From contig JAGYJJ010000004.1 in assembly GCA_018402235.1 (NCBI GenBank), positions 951,256-1,015,255 on the forward strand: a DNA stretch of 64,000 bases. Direction: 5' to 3'. Below, piece by piece: positions 46,747 to 55,288 of this stretch. The translations under genes were made by a program, and so were the position numbers. The notes beneath the pieces were generated by a model that did no database searches, had not been told where the DNA came from, and worked only from the letters and a program-made list of their open reading frames with translations. How positions within the stretch are numbered: position 1 is the first letter of the stretch; the number at the start of each line of letters is the position of its first letter. The stretch comes from Candidatus Nanopelagicales bacterium. GTDB taxonomy: Bacteria > Actinomycetota > Actinomycetes > S36-B12.

Positions 46747-47179
46747 ATGGAAGAAGGCGGACTCGCAACGTTCATCCCTTACACCGAGGTGATGTTGGGG
46801 CTCGCCCAAGCCTTCGAGATCGTCGCGGCGCTGACCTTGCTGGTCGGCTTGTTTTGGTCACTTGCCCTCACCATTCGCACATATCGCTTGAGTCACGACG
46901 GAAAACTCGCCTATAAGACCATGCGCCAATCCTTCGGTGGCGCCATCTTGCTCGGACTGGAGATCTCTGGTCGCCGGTGATCTGATTCGTACCGTTGCGG
47001 TCTATCCCACCCTCGAGAACGTGGGCGTTCTCGCGATCATCGTTCTCATCCGCACAGTGCTGAGTTTCAGCCTGGAGATCGAAATAGAAGGTGTCCCGCC
47101 GTGGCGCCGCGCATTGGTCAGTGGCGCAACCGTCATGAAGCAAGCAACCACCAATGCGAAGGCCCAGGCCGATGGCTGA
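46747..47179 (+). CDS. DUF1622 family membrane protein (one frameshift)
   Basis: Starts MEEGGLATFIPYTEVM and changes frame near 46970, where ILLGLEI joins LVAGDLIRTVAVYPTLEN. The joined protein of about 143 residues has three membrane helices and the DUF1622 core IIVLIRTVLSFSLEIEIEG. The function is unknown. It overlaps the thioredoxin start by 8 bp. TATACC six bases before the ATG may be its -10 element. Confidence 0.78.
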
Positions 47180-47600
47180 CGGAAAGATCACCGCGTGCCC
47201 GTCGTGCGGCAAGAAGAATCGGGTCCCAGCTGCTGTCGTAGGCAAGCCGCAATGTGCATCGTGTAAGTCACCGCTTCCGTGGATAGTCGATGCCACTGAT
47301 CAGACCATCAACAGTGCTTTGGACACCAAGCAACTCGTTCTCATAGATCTGTGGGCACCGTGGTGCGGGCCGTGCCGAATGGTGGCGCCGGTGCTCGAGC
47401 AATTGGCTGCGAAATACGCTGGGCGCATCAAGGTAGTGAAGGTGAACGTCGATGACAATCCCCGTGCGGCCCAGACCTACGACGCCCGCAGTATTCCTAC
47501 CTTGGTGTTTGCTAAGGATGGTGCGGTGGTCGATCGAGTGATCGGCGCCCAGCCCGCCCCAACACTGTCCACCCATATCGACACACTGCTTGCGAGTTGA
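47172..47600 (+). CDS. trxC: thioredoxin 2-type protein with zinc ribbon
   Basis: Disulfide reductase of 142 residues. An N-terminal zinc ribbon with Cys9/Cys12 and Cys28/Cys31 (CPSC, CASC) precedes the thioredoxin fold with active site WCGPC (Cys65, Cys68). This zinc-ribbon layout defines TrxC, which is often induced by oxidative stress. It is cytoplasmic and lies 3 bp ahead of the histidine phosphatase gene. Confidence 0.9.
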   Translation: MADGKITACPSCGKKNRVPAAVVGKPQCASCKSPLPWIVDATDQTINSALDTKQLVLIDLWAPWCGPCRMVAPVLEQLAAKYAGRIKVVKVNVDDNPRAAQTYDARSIPTLVFAKDGAVVDRVIGAQPAPTLSTHIDTLLAS

Positions 47601-47603
47601 TGC

Positions 47604-48149
47604 ATGCAAACCATCATGTTCATCCGCCATGCGGAGAAGCCCGAGAAGGCAGAGAAGGGCGTGACGCCCGATGGCGAGCACGACGAGCACTCACTTTCCG
47701 TGCGGGGATGGACGCGAGCTGGCGCACTCGCTGCTTTGTTCGCAAACACCTCGGGCCGTCAGCACTTGGTTGAGCCCGCTCGAGTAATCGCTACTGCGCC
47801 AAGCCACAGTTACAAGAGCAAGCGTGAGCACGACACCGCGCTTCCCACAGCAGAGCGCCTCAACCTCAAGATCGATGCAATTGAGGTGCCCGATGATTAC
47901 GCACCGCTCGTCCAGGAGCTTCGGAACTCACCGAACCCGGCACTCATCGTCTGGCACCACGGCACCATCCCCGCATTCATCGCATCATTTCCAGTGACGA
48001 ACTTCCACGACGTCCCTGCACACTGGCCCGAGGATCGCTTCGATGCGATATGGGTCCTGCAACCCGATGGTGAGCAGTACACCTGGCATGAAGTGAACCA
48101 GGAGCTACTTGACGGCGACGTTCTAGGTCAGGCAGCCGATCCCGTATAG
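47604..48149 (+). CDS. histidine phosphatase superfamily protein
   Basis: A 181-residue protein opening with the RHG-type motif IMFIRHAEKPEK (phospho-accepting His9) and a second histidine in VWHHGTIP. SVRGWTRAGALAALF matches the phosphoglycerate mutase-like fold. No signal peptide is seen. The substrate is unknown. Its 3' end overlaps the convergent lipoprotein gene by 27 bp. Confidence 0.78.
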   Translation: MQTIMFIRHAEKPEKAEKGVTPDGEHDEHSLSVRGWTRAGALAALFANTSGRQHLVEPARVIATAPSHSYKSKREHDTALPTAERLNLKIDAIEVPDDYAPLVQELRNSPNPALIVWHHGTIPAFIASFPVTNFHDVPAHWPEDRFDAIWVLQPDGEQYTWHEVNQELLDGDVLGQAADPV

Positions 48150-48512
48150 CTCTTCAGGGATAGCGGCATCTGCCGGGTAAGAGCCGTCCTCGTAGGTCCC
48201 ACATACATCTGTTTGCGTTCGCGGAACCCAGAACTGGCCCTCCGCTTCGAAAATGAAACTCGTCGGCGCGCCCTGACCCGAGTCGTCGCCCAGGATGCCG
48301 CTGGTGACGGCCCAGCCGTCCGCGCACTCAACGTTGTCGACACCATAATCATTGCCATCACCGAGTGATTCCGCGTACTGCTCCGCAGCTTCGCCCACCG
48401 CCTCAAATGTGCAGTCGGTCATTCCGCCCACCATGTCGTCGCCTTCACTCGAACAAGCACCCAAGGTCCCCGTGAGGACGAGCGCTGAAACCACTACGAC
48501 GCCAACCCGCAT
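48123..48512 (-). CDS. small hypothetical lipoprotein
   Basis: A 129-residue acidic protein with a lipobox (LTGTLGAC) after a short signal sequence. The mature part contains four further cysteines (DCTF, VECADG, VCGTY, IGCLT) that could form disulfides. No family recognised. Confidence 0.65.
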   Translation of the reverse strand: MRVGVVVVSALVLTGTLGACSSEGDDMVGGMTDCTFEAVGEAAEQYAESLGDGNDYGVDNVECADGWAVTSGILGDDSGQGAPTSFIFEAEGQFWVPRTQTDVCGTYEDGSYPADAAIPEELYGIGCLT

Positions 48513-48611
48513 GACATTTCCTCCAAGAAGTTTCGCTGGGACAGCCGTCCCCTAAATATTGGGCCCACTATTGAGCACTGTGCGCCGATGAGCCTGCACA
48601 TGGGACGAACG

Positions 48612-48617
48612 TATGCT
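48612..48617 (+). promoter_or_regulatory. putative -10 element of the hydrolase-ABC gene
   Basis: TATGCT is followed by six bases and an in-frame GTG at 48624. This decides the start, because the protein from that GTG begins with a clean signal sequence. Confidence 0.45.
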
Positions 48618-48623
48618 GAATAC

Positions 48624-51110
48624 GTGGCAAACCCCAGGCGGCTCGCGGTAGTTGCGTCAGCAATGGCTCTAGGCCTCGCCTCTGCGGCGATTTCCACAGC
48701 ACACGCTACGACGAATCCGCAAGACTTAGTGCTAGACGGAGGTCCGATCAGTGCCACGGACTCGATGTCCGTTCAACTCGAGGCAGATCTGTACTTGCCG
48801 CGCACCACCCCGGCACCGGCCGTAGTTCTCGCCCATGGTTTCGGGGGCAGCAAGGAATCGGTGGCAACCGAAGCCGAGTACCTCGTGGATCGGGGCTTTG
48901 TCGTCCTCGCCTACAGCGCCCGTGGTTTTGGAAGTTCCACTGGTCAGATATCAATGAACTCACCCGACTTCGAAATCGCTGACGCCTCAACGCTCATCGA
49001 TTACCTGGCAACGCAGGATGCGGTAACACAGGACGCTCCGGGTGATCCTCGCGTCGGATTTGCGGGTGGTTCCTACGGAGGAGCCCTTTCACTCATGGTG
49101 GCTGGCTATGACGATCGCGTGGACGCAATCTCTGCAGACATCACCTGGAACGATCTACAGACCTCGCTATTCAGTCAATCCGTTATCGACAGCAACGTGA
49201 CCGGTGTCTTCAAGCAACTGTGGAGCGGTCTTTTCTTTAGCGCCGGACTCACCACGAACGATGGCCAAGTTACCGATTGCGGACGCTTCGCCCCCGATTG
49301 GTGCGCGGCTTATTCGACCGCTGCCGCCGATGGCGTACTTACCGAACAGGCACGCCTACTCATGGCGCAGTCATCACCTGCAAGTATCACCAATCGCATC
49401 AGCATTCCCACGTTGCTCGGTGGCGGACAGTCCGACTCGCTCTTTCCACTTGCTCAGGTGAATGCGAACGCCGAGCAGATCGCCGCGAATAACCCAAACG
49501 TGAAAGTTGTCTGGCACGCCGGTGGACACGACGGTGGTGTCAACGAATCGGAGCGGCTGCGTGAGTTGAATGCACAGTGGTTCCAAGCACACCTCGCCAG
49601 CGGACCACCCATAGACGATTCCTTTGAGGTTTCGCTCGTTGAGGCTTCGGCCTTTGGGGGTCAAGCAAACGCAGGGGTTGCGCTTTTATCCCGACCAACC
49701 TACCCGGGCCTATTCGGAGAATCGCAGCGCGCAATTCAGATCGCCGGCCCCCCGCAACAAGTATTGGCACCCGCCGGCGGCGTTCCGGCCGCCATCTCCT
49801 CCCTTCCTGGTGCAGGAGGCTTGGCCGGCCTCGCCGGAGGTCTGCTGGCCTTGCCGCTACCGAACCAATCGGCCACTTTCGCAACCGAGCCACTGACCGA
49901 GTCTGTGCAGATCATCGGGTCTTCGACGATCACCGTGGATATCGCTAGCGAAACCCCCACGCAGAACGTGACCTTGTTCGCCAGCTTGCGCATCATCGGT
50001 GGCACCGAGCGCCCGATACTCCCGCAAGGCTTGGTCGCACCCGTCCTGTTGGAGAACATCGGTCCTACACCCACCACCGTAGCCATCGAACTTCCCGCGA
50101 TCGTGGCAGATGTGGCAGCGGGCGAACGTCTCGCTGTGGTGGTGGGAACCACCGACCAGGCGTACCGAATGCCTCCCGGGCCGGCCGTCTACTCGATTGC
50201 ACTCGCCACGGACAACCTGACTGTGCCGATCACTCCCATGAGTGCAACGGCATCGGGGATGCCGGTGTGGCTGTGGCCACTCATTGCACTCATCGTTTCG
50301 GTCCTCATTGCAGTGCTTGTGCTACTGCTTCGCCCACGGAACACCAAAGCAGCAGCGCGGTCGGATCTCGCCGACGTTCCTATCGCCGTAGAAGGGCTGG
50401 CCAAACACTTCAAGGGCGGCGTACACGCGGTCAACGACGTCACATTCCAGGTACCCCGGGGTGTTGTACTCGGCTTACTCGGACCCAACGGGGCGGGAAA
50501 GACCACCACCATGCGCATGGTCATGGGACTCATCTACCCAACCGGCGGTAACGCGTACGTGTTCGGGCAACCGGTGTTTCCGGGAGCTGCGACGCTTGCG
50601 CATATCGGATCCTTCATTGAGGGCCCCGGCTTCCTGCCGCACCTTTCAGGACGGGAAAACCTGCGCCTGTATTGGGAGGCCAGTGGCCGAGAATCGTCCG
50701 ATCCGAAACTGGACTACGTGCTGGATATCGCAGGGCTTGGAAGTGCGATCGATCGAAAGGTTCGCACCTACAGCCAGGGCATGCGCCAACGCCTAGGAAT
50801 CGCTCAAGCAATGCTCGGCATGCCCGACGTCCTAGTTCTCGATGAACCCACCAACGGACTCGACCCGCCGCAAATCCGGGAAATGCGACAGGTTCTCCAT
50901 GACTACGCCGCCACCGGTCGCACCGTGGTTATCTCCTCGCACCTACTGAGCGAGGTCGAGCAAACCTGTTCGCACGTGGTGGTGATGCACCATGGAGCCC
51001 TCATCGCGCAGGGCACGGTCACCGAGTTGCTCGCCGGCCGCACCGGCGTGCGACTCGAGGACGTGTTCATGGAGATCGTCGGCGAAGGACACGAGGTGGT
51101 CACGTCATGA
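48624..51110 (+). CDS. secreted alpha/beta hydrolase (S15/CocE type) fused to ABC transporter ATPase
   Basis: From the GTG at 48624 the 828-residue protein has: a signal sequence (residues 1-28); an alpha/beta hydrolase domain with nucleophile GGSYGG (Ser150), acid Asp271 and base His302 (AGGHDGG); a beta-rich region like the X-Pro dipeptidyl-peptidase C-terminal domain (about 400-530); one membrane helix (about 545-568); and a cytoplasmic ABC ATPase with Walker A GPNGAGKT at 620-627, signature YSQGMRQRL and Walker B VLVLDEPTNGLD. The hydrolase would face outside and the ATPase inside. The downstream permease overlaps by 4 bp. An ATG at 48588 is the alternative start. The transported substrate is unknown. 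Confidence 0.85.
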   Translation: MANPRRLAVVASAMALGLASAAISTAHATTNPQDLVLDGGPISATDSMSVQLEADLYLPRTTPAPAVVLAHGFGGSKESVATEAEYLVDRGFVVLAYSARGFGSSTGQISMNSPDFEIADASTLIDYLATQDAVTQDAPGDPRVGFAGGSYGGALSLMVAGYDDRVDAISADITWNDLQTSLFSQSVIDSNVTGVFKQLWSGLFFSAGLTTNDGQVTDCGRFAPDWCAAYSTAAADGVLTEQARLLMAQSSPASITNRISIPTLLGGGQSDSLFPLAQVNANAEQIAANNPNVKVVWHAGGHDGGVNESERLRELNAQWFQAHLASGPPIDDSFEVSLVEASAFGGQANAGVALLSRPTYPGLFGESQRAIQIAGPPQQVLAPAGGVPAAISSLPGAGGLAGLAGGLLALPLPNQSATFATEPLTESVQIIGSSTITVDIASETPTQNVTLFASLRIIGGTERPILPQGLVAPVLLENIGPTPTTVAIELPAIVADVAAGERLAVVVGTTDQAYRMPPGPAVYSIALATDNLTVPITPMSATASGMPVWLWPLIALIVSVLIAVLVLLLRPRNTKAAARSDLADVPIAVEGLAKHFKGGVHAVNDVTFQVPRGVVLGLLGPNGAGKTTTMRMVMGLIYPTGGNAYVFGQPVFPGAATLAHIGSFIEGPGFLPHLSGRENLRLYWEASGRESSDPKLDYVLDIAGLGSAIDRKVRTYSQGMRQRLGIAQAMLGMPDVLVLDEPTNGLDPPQIREMRQVLHDYAATGRTVVISSHLLSEVEQTCSHVVVMHHGALIAQGTVTELLAGRTGVRLEDVFMEIVGEGHEVVTS

Positions 51111-51985
51111 GCGCACCTACCCTCGAGTACTCGCGTCAAGGAACCCTGGGTATTCGCGTTGAGTTGATCCGGCAGATCAAACGTCGTCGCACCCTGGTTG
51201 CCTTCCTGTTGGTGATCGCGCTGCCCTTGATTGTGGTTGCGGCGGTGAAGTTCGGCCCATCGTCAGATGACGGTGGCGGCGGCGGTGGCGATGGCGGCGG
51301 CTTCGGCGACGGCAACTTCGATCTTGTCGGCTTGGCCACGAGCGGGGGGTGGAACTTCGCGCTCACCATGCTGTTGTTCTCCTCCGGATTCTTGTTGGTC
51401 ATCATCGCTGCGATGTTCATGGGCGACACCGTGGCGAGCGAGGCAAGCTGGTCCACCCTTCGGTATCTGCTCGTCGCTCCAGTTCCGCGGCGCCGACTGC
51501 TACGAACAAAAGCGATCGTTGGTCTGATCTTGACGGCGATTGTGCTGCTAACCCTTGTTGTCGCGTCATGGGCTATCGGCGCGATCGCTTTCGGGACAGG
51601 TCCACTCGCCAGTCCGTTCGGTGGCGCACTGACCCAAGCCGAGTCGGCACAGCGACTATCGATCGTGGCGACCTACATCGCCATCACTTTGCTGTTCCCC
51701 GCGGGGTTGGCCTTTCTCATGAGTGTGCTCACCGACGTTCCCTTGGGCGCAGTGGGGACCGCCGTGGTGGTGGTAATCGTCCTCAACATCCTCGACGCCA
51801 TCGACGCCCTCGGCACGCTGCGTCGTTTCCTGCCCGGTGACTACGGCACCGCCTGGGTGGATGCCCTTAATCCGACCATCGTGTGGGACCAGATGGCTGT
51901 CGGTCTGGCCTACAACCTGATGGCCTTCGCGATTCTGATAGGGATCGCAGTGCTGCGCTTCGACCGCAAGGACATCACGTCCTAG
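51107..51985 (+). CDS. ABC transporter permease
   Basis: A 292-residue protein with about six membrane helices, of the ABC2-type permease layout that pairs with DRI/NatA-like ATPases. A glycine-rich, acid-flanked stretch (about residues 54-70) sits in the first outer loop. DTVASEASWSTLRYLLVAPV is the coupling region typical of these permeases. It overlaps the fused hydrolase-ATPase gene (ATGA), so the two proteins form one exporter. Confidence 0.85.
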   Translation: MSAPTLEYSRQGTLGIRVELIRQIKRRRTLVAFLLVIALPLIVVAAVKFGPSSDDGGGGGGDGGGFGDGNFDLVGLATSGGWNFALTMLLFSSGFLLVIIAAMFMGDTVASEASWSTLRYLLVAPVPRRRLLRTKAIVGLILTAIVLLTLVVASWAIGAIAFGTGPLASPFGGALTQAESAQRLSIVATYIAITLLFPAGLAFLMSVLTDVPLGAVGTAVVVVIVLNILDAIDALGTLRRFLPGDYGTAWVDALNPTIVWDQMAVGLAYNLMAFAILIGIAVLRFDRKDITS

Positions 51986-52009
51986 GACATCACCCGCTAC
52001 GGTGAAGGC

Positions 52010-52198
52010 ATGGACGATCGCGGTCGATTGCGCTTCTCACTGTTCTTGCAAATCTTCGCCATCCTGATGTTCACCGGCGCAGGACTCATCCGAGCGTTCG
52101 CCGTCGGATTCGACACCCTCACCCTGGTCTTCCTCGGTGCCGGACTGATTTCCGCTGTCATTGCGGCCTTCACCTTCGTTCAACTGCGTGACGAGTGA
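52010..52198 (+). CDS. small membrane protein
   Basis: A 62-residue protein with two hydrophobic helices (about 10-30 and 36-56), starting MDDRGRLRFSLFLQ, 24 bp after the permease. It may be an accessory of the ABC system. No family recognised. It converges on the LysR gene. Confidence 0.6.
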   Translation: MDDRGRLRFSLFLQIFAILMFTGAGLIRAFAVGFDTLTLVFLGAGLISAVIAAFTFVQLRDE

Positions 52199-52201
52199 GG
52201 G

Positions 52202-53062
52202 TTAGGTCGCTAGTACCGACCGCCGTCCACACACCTCCCGCACCACTCGCGCGAGATCATCAGCGGCCTGAGCCACCGCTGTCGGGGCTCGGTGTAAATC
52301 GACGGTCACCGGTGCCATCGCTGGTAACTCAAAGGCTTCCCCAACATCCACAAGACCTGCCGGTATCGAACGACGTGCCTTGACGGCAACGGCCAAGCCC
52401 GCCGCCACGGTCGCATTGACGGCCGCAGCGCTATCGCTTACGTACCGAACAGTCCAATCAATCCCTGCTCGGGCCAGCGCATCAATCGCATTCGCGCGAT
52501 GGATGCACCCTTCGGGATTTGCGGCAATCGGTAGCGGCTGGTCGCGATCCCACTTGATCTGCGGATGCCCGATCCAAACTAGATCCTCAATATCGATGGT
52601 TTCACCGGGCAGTGAATCTCGATGGCGGATGGTCAGCGCGACATCGAGCAGCCCAGCAGCCAATTTATCTGCCAATACCGAGGACACCGAGCAGTCGATT
52701 TGCACCCCCACCTCGGGGTGCAACGCCGTGAAGCGCCGGAGTATCTCGGGCAAAAAACGGTCGGCTTGCTCGGCCGTGATGCCCAGGCGTAAGGCAGGCC
52801 GGTTCCCCCCACCACTCACCAACGAACTCACGGTGTCGCTGAGGTTGAGCAGTTGGCGAGCGTAGGGCAGCAAGGTGGTGCCCGCGTCGGTCAAGACGAC
52901 GCTGCGGGTGGTGCGATCGAATAGCCGAACACCGAGGTGTCGTTCCAACGAGGAGATCTGCGCGCTCACCGCCGACTGGGTCAGCCCCAATACCTGTCCT
53001 GCGGAGGAGAATCCATGCGTTTCGGCTACAGCGACGAATGTCCCAAGCTGGTGTAGGTCCAC
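52202..53062 (-). CDS. LysR family transcriptional regulator
   Basis: A 286-residue protein. The N-terminal winged helix-turn-helix is MDLHQLGTFVAVAETHGFSS through TQSAVSAQISSLERHLGVRL; the C-terminal two-lobed effector domain follows (LRLGITAEQADRFLPEI). It is divergently transcribed from the oxygenase-M24-nitrilase genes with a 106-bp spacer, the classic layout for a LysR regulator controlling its neighbour. The inducer is probably a substrate of that pathway (inference). Confidence 0.9.
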   Translation of the reverse strand: MDLHQLGTFVAVAETHGFSSAGQVLGLTQSAVSAQISSLERHLGVRLFDRTTRSVVLTDAGTTLLPYARQLLNLSDTVSSLVSGGGNRPALRLGITAEQADRFLPEILRRFTALHPEVGVQIDCSVSSVLADKLAAGLLDVALTIRHRDSLPGETIDIEDLVWIGHPQIKWDRDQPLPIAANPEGCIHRANAIDALARAGIDWTVRYVSDSAAAVNATVAAGLAVAVKARRSIPAGLVDVGEAFELPAMAPVTVDLHRAPTAVAQAADDLARVVREVCGRRSVLAT

Positions 53063-53065
53063 CCG

Positions 53066-53088
53066 ATCAATTTACAACAAAAATCGAT
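53066..53088. promoter_or_regulatory. possible LysR operator (imperfect AT-rich dyad)
   Basis: The arms ATCAATTT and AAAATCGAT form an imperfect inverted repeat right at the LysR gene start, in an AT-rich stretch that contrasts with the GC-rich surroundings. LysR autoregulatory sites usually lie here. The match is weak. Confidence 0.28.
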
Positions 53089-53168
53089 AGGTCTTGCCGG
53101 AAGTATTTGTTTCTCTTTTCATTGATTTCTCCCTAACGTTGCCCCCAGATCAATCCGAAGGGAGAAAC

Positions 53169-53999
53169 ATGAGCGTCATTGATCTGGCCCGCTATCCGAT
53201 CGACCGTCCTGGTCCCGAGCGCGAGGCCTTGGTGGCGACCTGCCGTCAGCAATTGGCCGAGACCGGCTGTGTGGTGCTGGAAGGGTTCGTCACCCAGGAC
53301 GCCTTGGCCGCCATGAACGCTGAAGGCCGGGACCTCGCACCCAGCGCGCACTTCAACACCACCCAGACGAACTGTTACAGCAGCGGCGATGACTCGGCAC
53401 TACCCGAGGGTCACCCCAAACGCGTGTTCATGGAACGCACGAACGGATTCGTGGCCGGGGATCTCATCGGACCTGACTACGCAGTCCGTGGGCTCTACGA
53501 GAATGAAGCCTTGCGAATGTTCGTCGCCGAGTGCATGCAGGTCGAACAGATCCATGAGTACGGCGATCCCCTCGGTCACCTTGTGTTCAATGTTCTGCGC
53601 CCAGGCACCCAGCATCCCTGGCATTTCGACAACAACGGTTTCATCGTGACGTTACTGACCCAAAAGGCCGAAGCCGGTGGGAAATTCGAGTACTGCCCGC
53701 GGATCCGATCCGAAAATGACGAGAACATCGGAGCTGTCGCGGCAACACTCGCCGGTGACGAAGCACTCGTCCATCGCTTGGACCCAGAGCCGGGTTCCTT
53801 GCAGATCTTCTATGGCCGGCACTCCCTGCACCGGGTCACCCGCATCGAAGGTGGCCGGGAACGGCACACGCTGATCCTGGGCTACTCCGATACACCCGGG
53901 GAGATCGCAGACGTCGAGCGCACCAAACGATTGTTCGGGCGGGCGACCGATGAACACGAGCGGGCGGCTCGCGAAGGTCGCGAGCGGGTGTCGGTGTAG
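53169..53999 (+). CDS. Fe(II)/2-oxoglutarate-dependent oxygenase (BesD/ArpA-like group)
   Basis: A 276-residue protein with facial triad H152-x-D154 (HPWHFDNNGF) and distal histidine 221 (LHRVT), followed by an arginine (GGRERHT) suited to bind 2-oxoglutarate. EAGGKFEYCPRIRSENDEN and RLDPEPGSLQIFYGRH fit the group that includes the amino acid halogenase BesD. Halogenases have Gly or Ala at the aspartate position; Asp154 is present, so a hydroxylase is expected. GGGAG precedes the ATG at a good distance. It is first in the LysR-controlled set. Confidence 0.72.
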   Translation: MSVIDLARYPIDRPGPEREALVATCRQQLAETGCVVLEGFVTQDALAAMNAEGRDLAPSAHFNTTQTNCYSSGDDSALPEGHPKRVFMERTNGFVAGDLIGPDYAVRGLYENEALRMFVAECMQVEQIHEYGDPLGHLVFNVLRPGTQHPWHFDNNGFIVTLLTQKAEAGGKFEYCPRIRSENDENIGAVAATLAGDEALVHRLDPEPGSLQIFYGRHSLHRVTRIEGGRERHTLILGYSDTPGEIADVERTKRLFGRATDEHERAAREGRERVSV

Positions 54000-54001
54000 C
54001 G

Positions 54002-55273
54002 ATGCTGCAACCCATCGAGCCCGGAGCACTCACCGACATCGAGACACCAAGCGCCGGCGCAGATGTCACCGGCATCACCGACAGCCTTCCCGGGGGGTTC
54101 GATCCGGTCCGCATGCGTGCTGATCGATTGGCCCGAGTACGGCAGATGATGCGCGAGCAGGACCTTGCGGCTGTCGTCCTTTTCGACCCGTACAACCAGC
54201 GTTACGCCACCGGGTCACGCAACATGTTCGGCTATTTCCTGCGCAACTCGACGCGCTACATCTACGTGCCCCTCGAGGGCGATGTGGTCCTGTTCGAGTA
54301 TCCGGGATCGGCACACGTGTCCACGTGGCTGGAAACCATCGATGACAACCGCACCTCCCAGGTGGTCTGGTCTGCGGTCAACAGCAAGGACGCCGCAGTA
54401 GCCAGCCCCTTCGCGCAGGAAATCGCCGCGCTCGTTCGCGCGGATGGACGCGGTGGCAACCGCGTTGGGTTGGATCGGTGCGGCCATCTGCACGCACTAG
54501 CCCTGGAGGAGGCTGGACTTGAGGTGGTCGATGTGATGGGCGACTTGCTCTACGCGCGCCGCATCAAGACGCCCGACGAAATCGCCTGTCTTCGTATCTC
54601 GATGTCCACTACCGAGGCTGCCATGGCAGCAGTTGAGCGCAGCATTCAGCCGGGTATCTCCGAGAACGAGTTGTTCGGCGTCTTCTACGGCGAAGTGATC
54701 AAGCGCGGCGGGGAGTTCGTGGAGACCCGCTTACTGAACTCTGGACCCCGCACTGAGCCGTGGTTCAACGAGGCCAGCGAGCGCAGAGTGCGACCAGGCG
54801 ACCTGATCGCCTTCGATACCGACACGATCGGCAACAACGGCTACTACTCGGATTTCTCTCGCACCTTTCAGGTGGGACCAGGACGGCCCACCGGTTACCA
54901 GCGCACGCTCTACGGCATGGCCTACGAACAGGTTCAACACAACATCACTCAACTTCGTCCGGGCATGACCTACCGAGAATTGGCGGAGAAGGCGTGGCCG
55001 ATCCCCGAGCGCTACTACGACCGTCGCTACCCCTCGATCATCCACGGAGTTGGGATGCATGGAGAGACTCCGCTCGTGGCGCACTATGGTGATTTTGATC
55101 GGTTCTCCACCGACGACGTCCTAGAGCCTGGCATGGTCGTCTCGGTCGAGAGCTACATCGCCGAAGTAGGCGGCGGTGAGGGAATCAAGCTCGAAGAAGA
55201 GGTGCTGATTACCTCCGATGGAGTGGAGATGATCTCCAAATACCCATTCGACGAGCGCCTCCTGGGATCGTGA
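54002..55273 (+). CDS. M24 (creatinase/aminopeptidase-fold) family protein, DddP-like
   Basis: A 423-residue protein with an N-terminal creatinase-like domain and a pita-bread catalytic domain. Metal ligands are Asp272/Asp274 (FDTD), Asp284 (YYSDFSRTF), His348 (IHGVG), Glu383 (VESYI) and Glu398. Several stretches recall the DMSP lyase DddP: FDPYNQRYATGSRNM, ETRLLNSGPRTEPWF and SKYPFDERLLGS. The residue six after the metal-binding histidine, Asp in DddP as I remember it, is Gly354 here. So a DMSP lyase, a peptidase or a C-N hydrolase such as ectoine hydrolase remain possible. It follows the oxygenase by 2 bp. Confidence 0.75.
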   Translation: MLQPIEPGALTDIETPSAGADVTGITDSLPGGFDPVRMRADRLARVRQMMREQDLAAVVLFDPYNQRYATGSRNMFGYFLRNSTRYIYVPLEGDVVLFEYPGSAHVSTWLETIDDNRTSQVVWSAVNSKDAAVASPFAQEIAALVRADGRGGNRVGLDRCGHLHALALEEAGLEVVDVMGDLLYARRIKTPDEIACLRISMSTTEAAMAAVERSIQPGISENELFGVFYGEVIKRGGEFVETRLLNSGPRTEPWFNEASERRVRPGDLIAFDTDTIGNNGYYSDFSRTFQVGPGRPTGYQRTLYGMAYEQVQHNITQLRPGMTYRELAEKAWPIPERYYDRRYPSIIHGVGMHGETPLVAHYGDFDRFSTDDVLEPGMVVSVESYIAEVGGGEGIKLEEEVLITSDGVEMISKYPFDERLLGS

Positions 55274-55288
55274 CACCACAATTCAGCC

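Noticed and set aside
51256-51330. Simple-sequence tract of GGC/GGT units in the permease gene
   Set aside because: It encodes a glycine-rich outer loop in frame with no break; low-complexity coding sequence, not a separate repeat element.
53169-53999. Amino acid halogenase
   Set aside because: The iron-binding aspartate (Asp154) is present; halogenases of this fold have glycine or alanine there.
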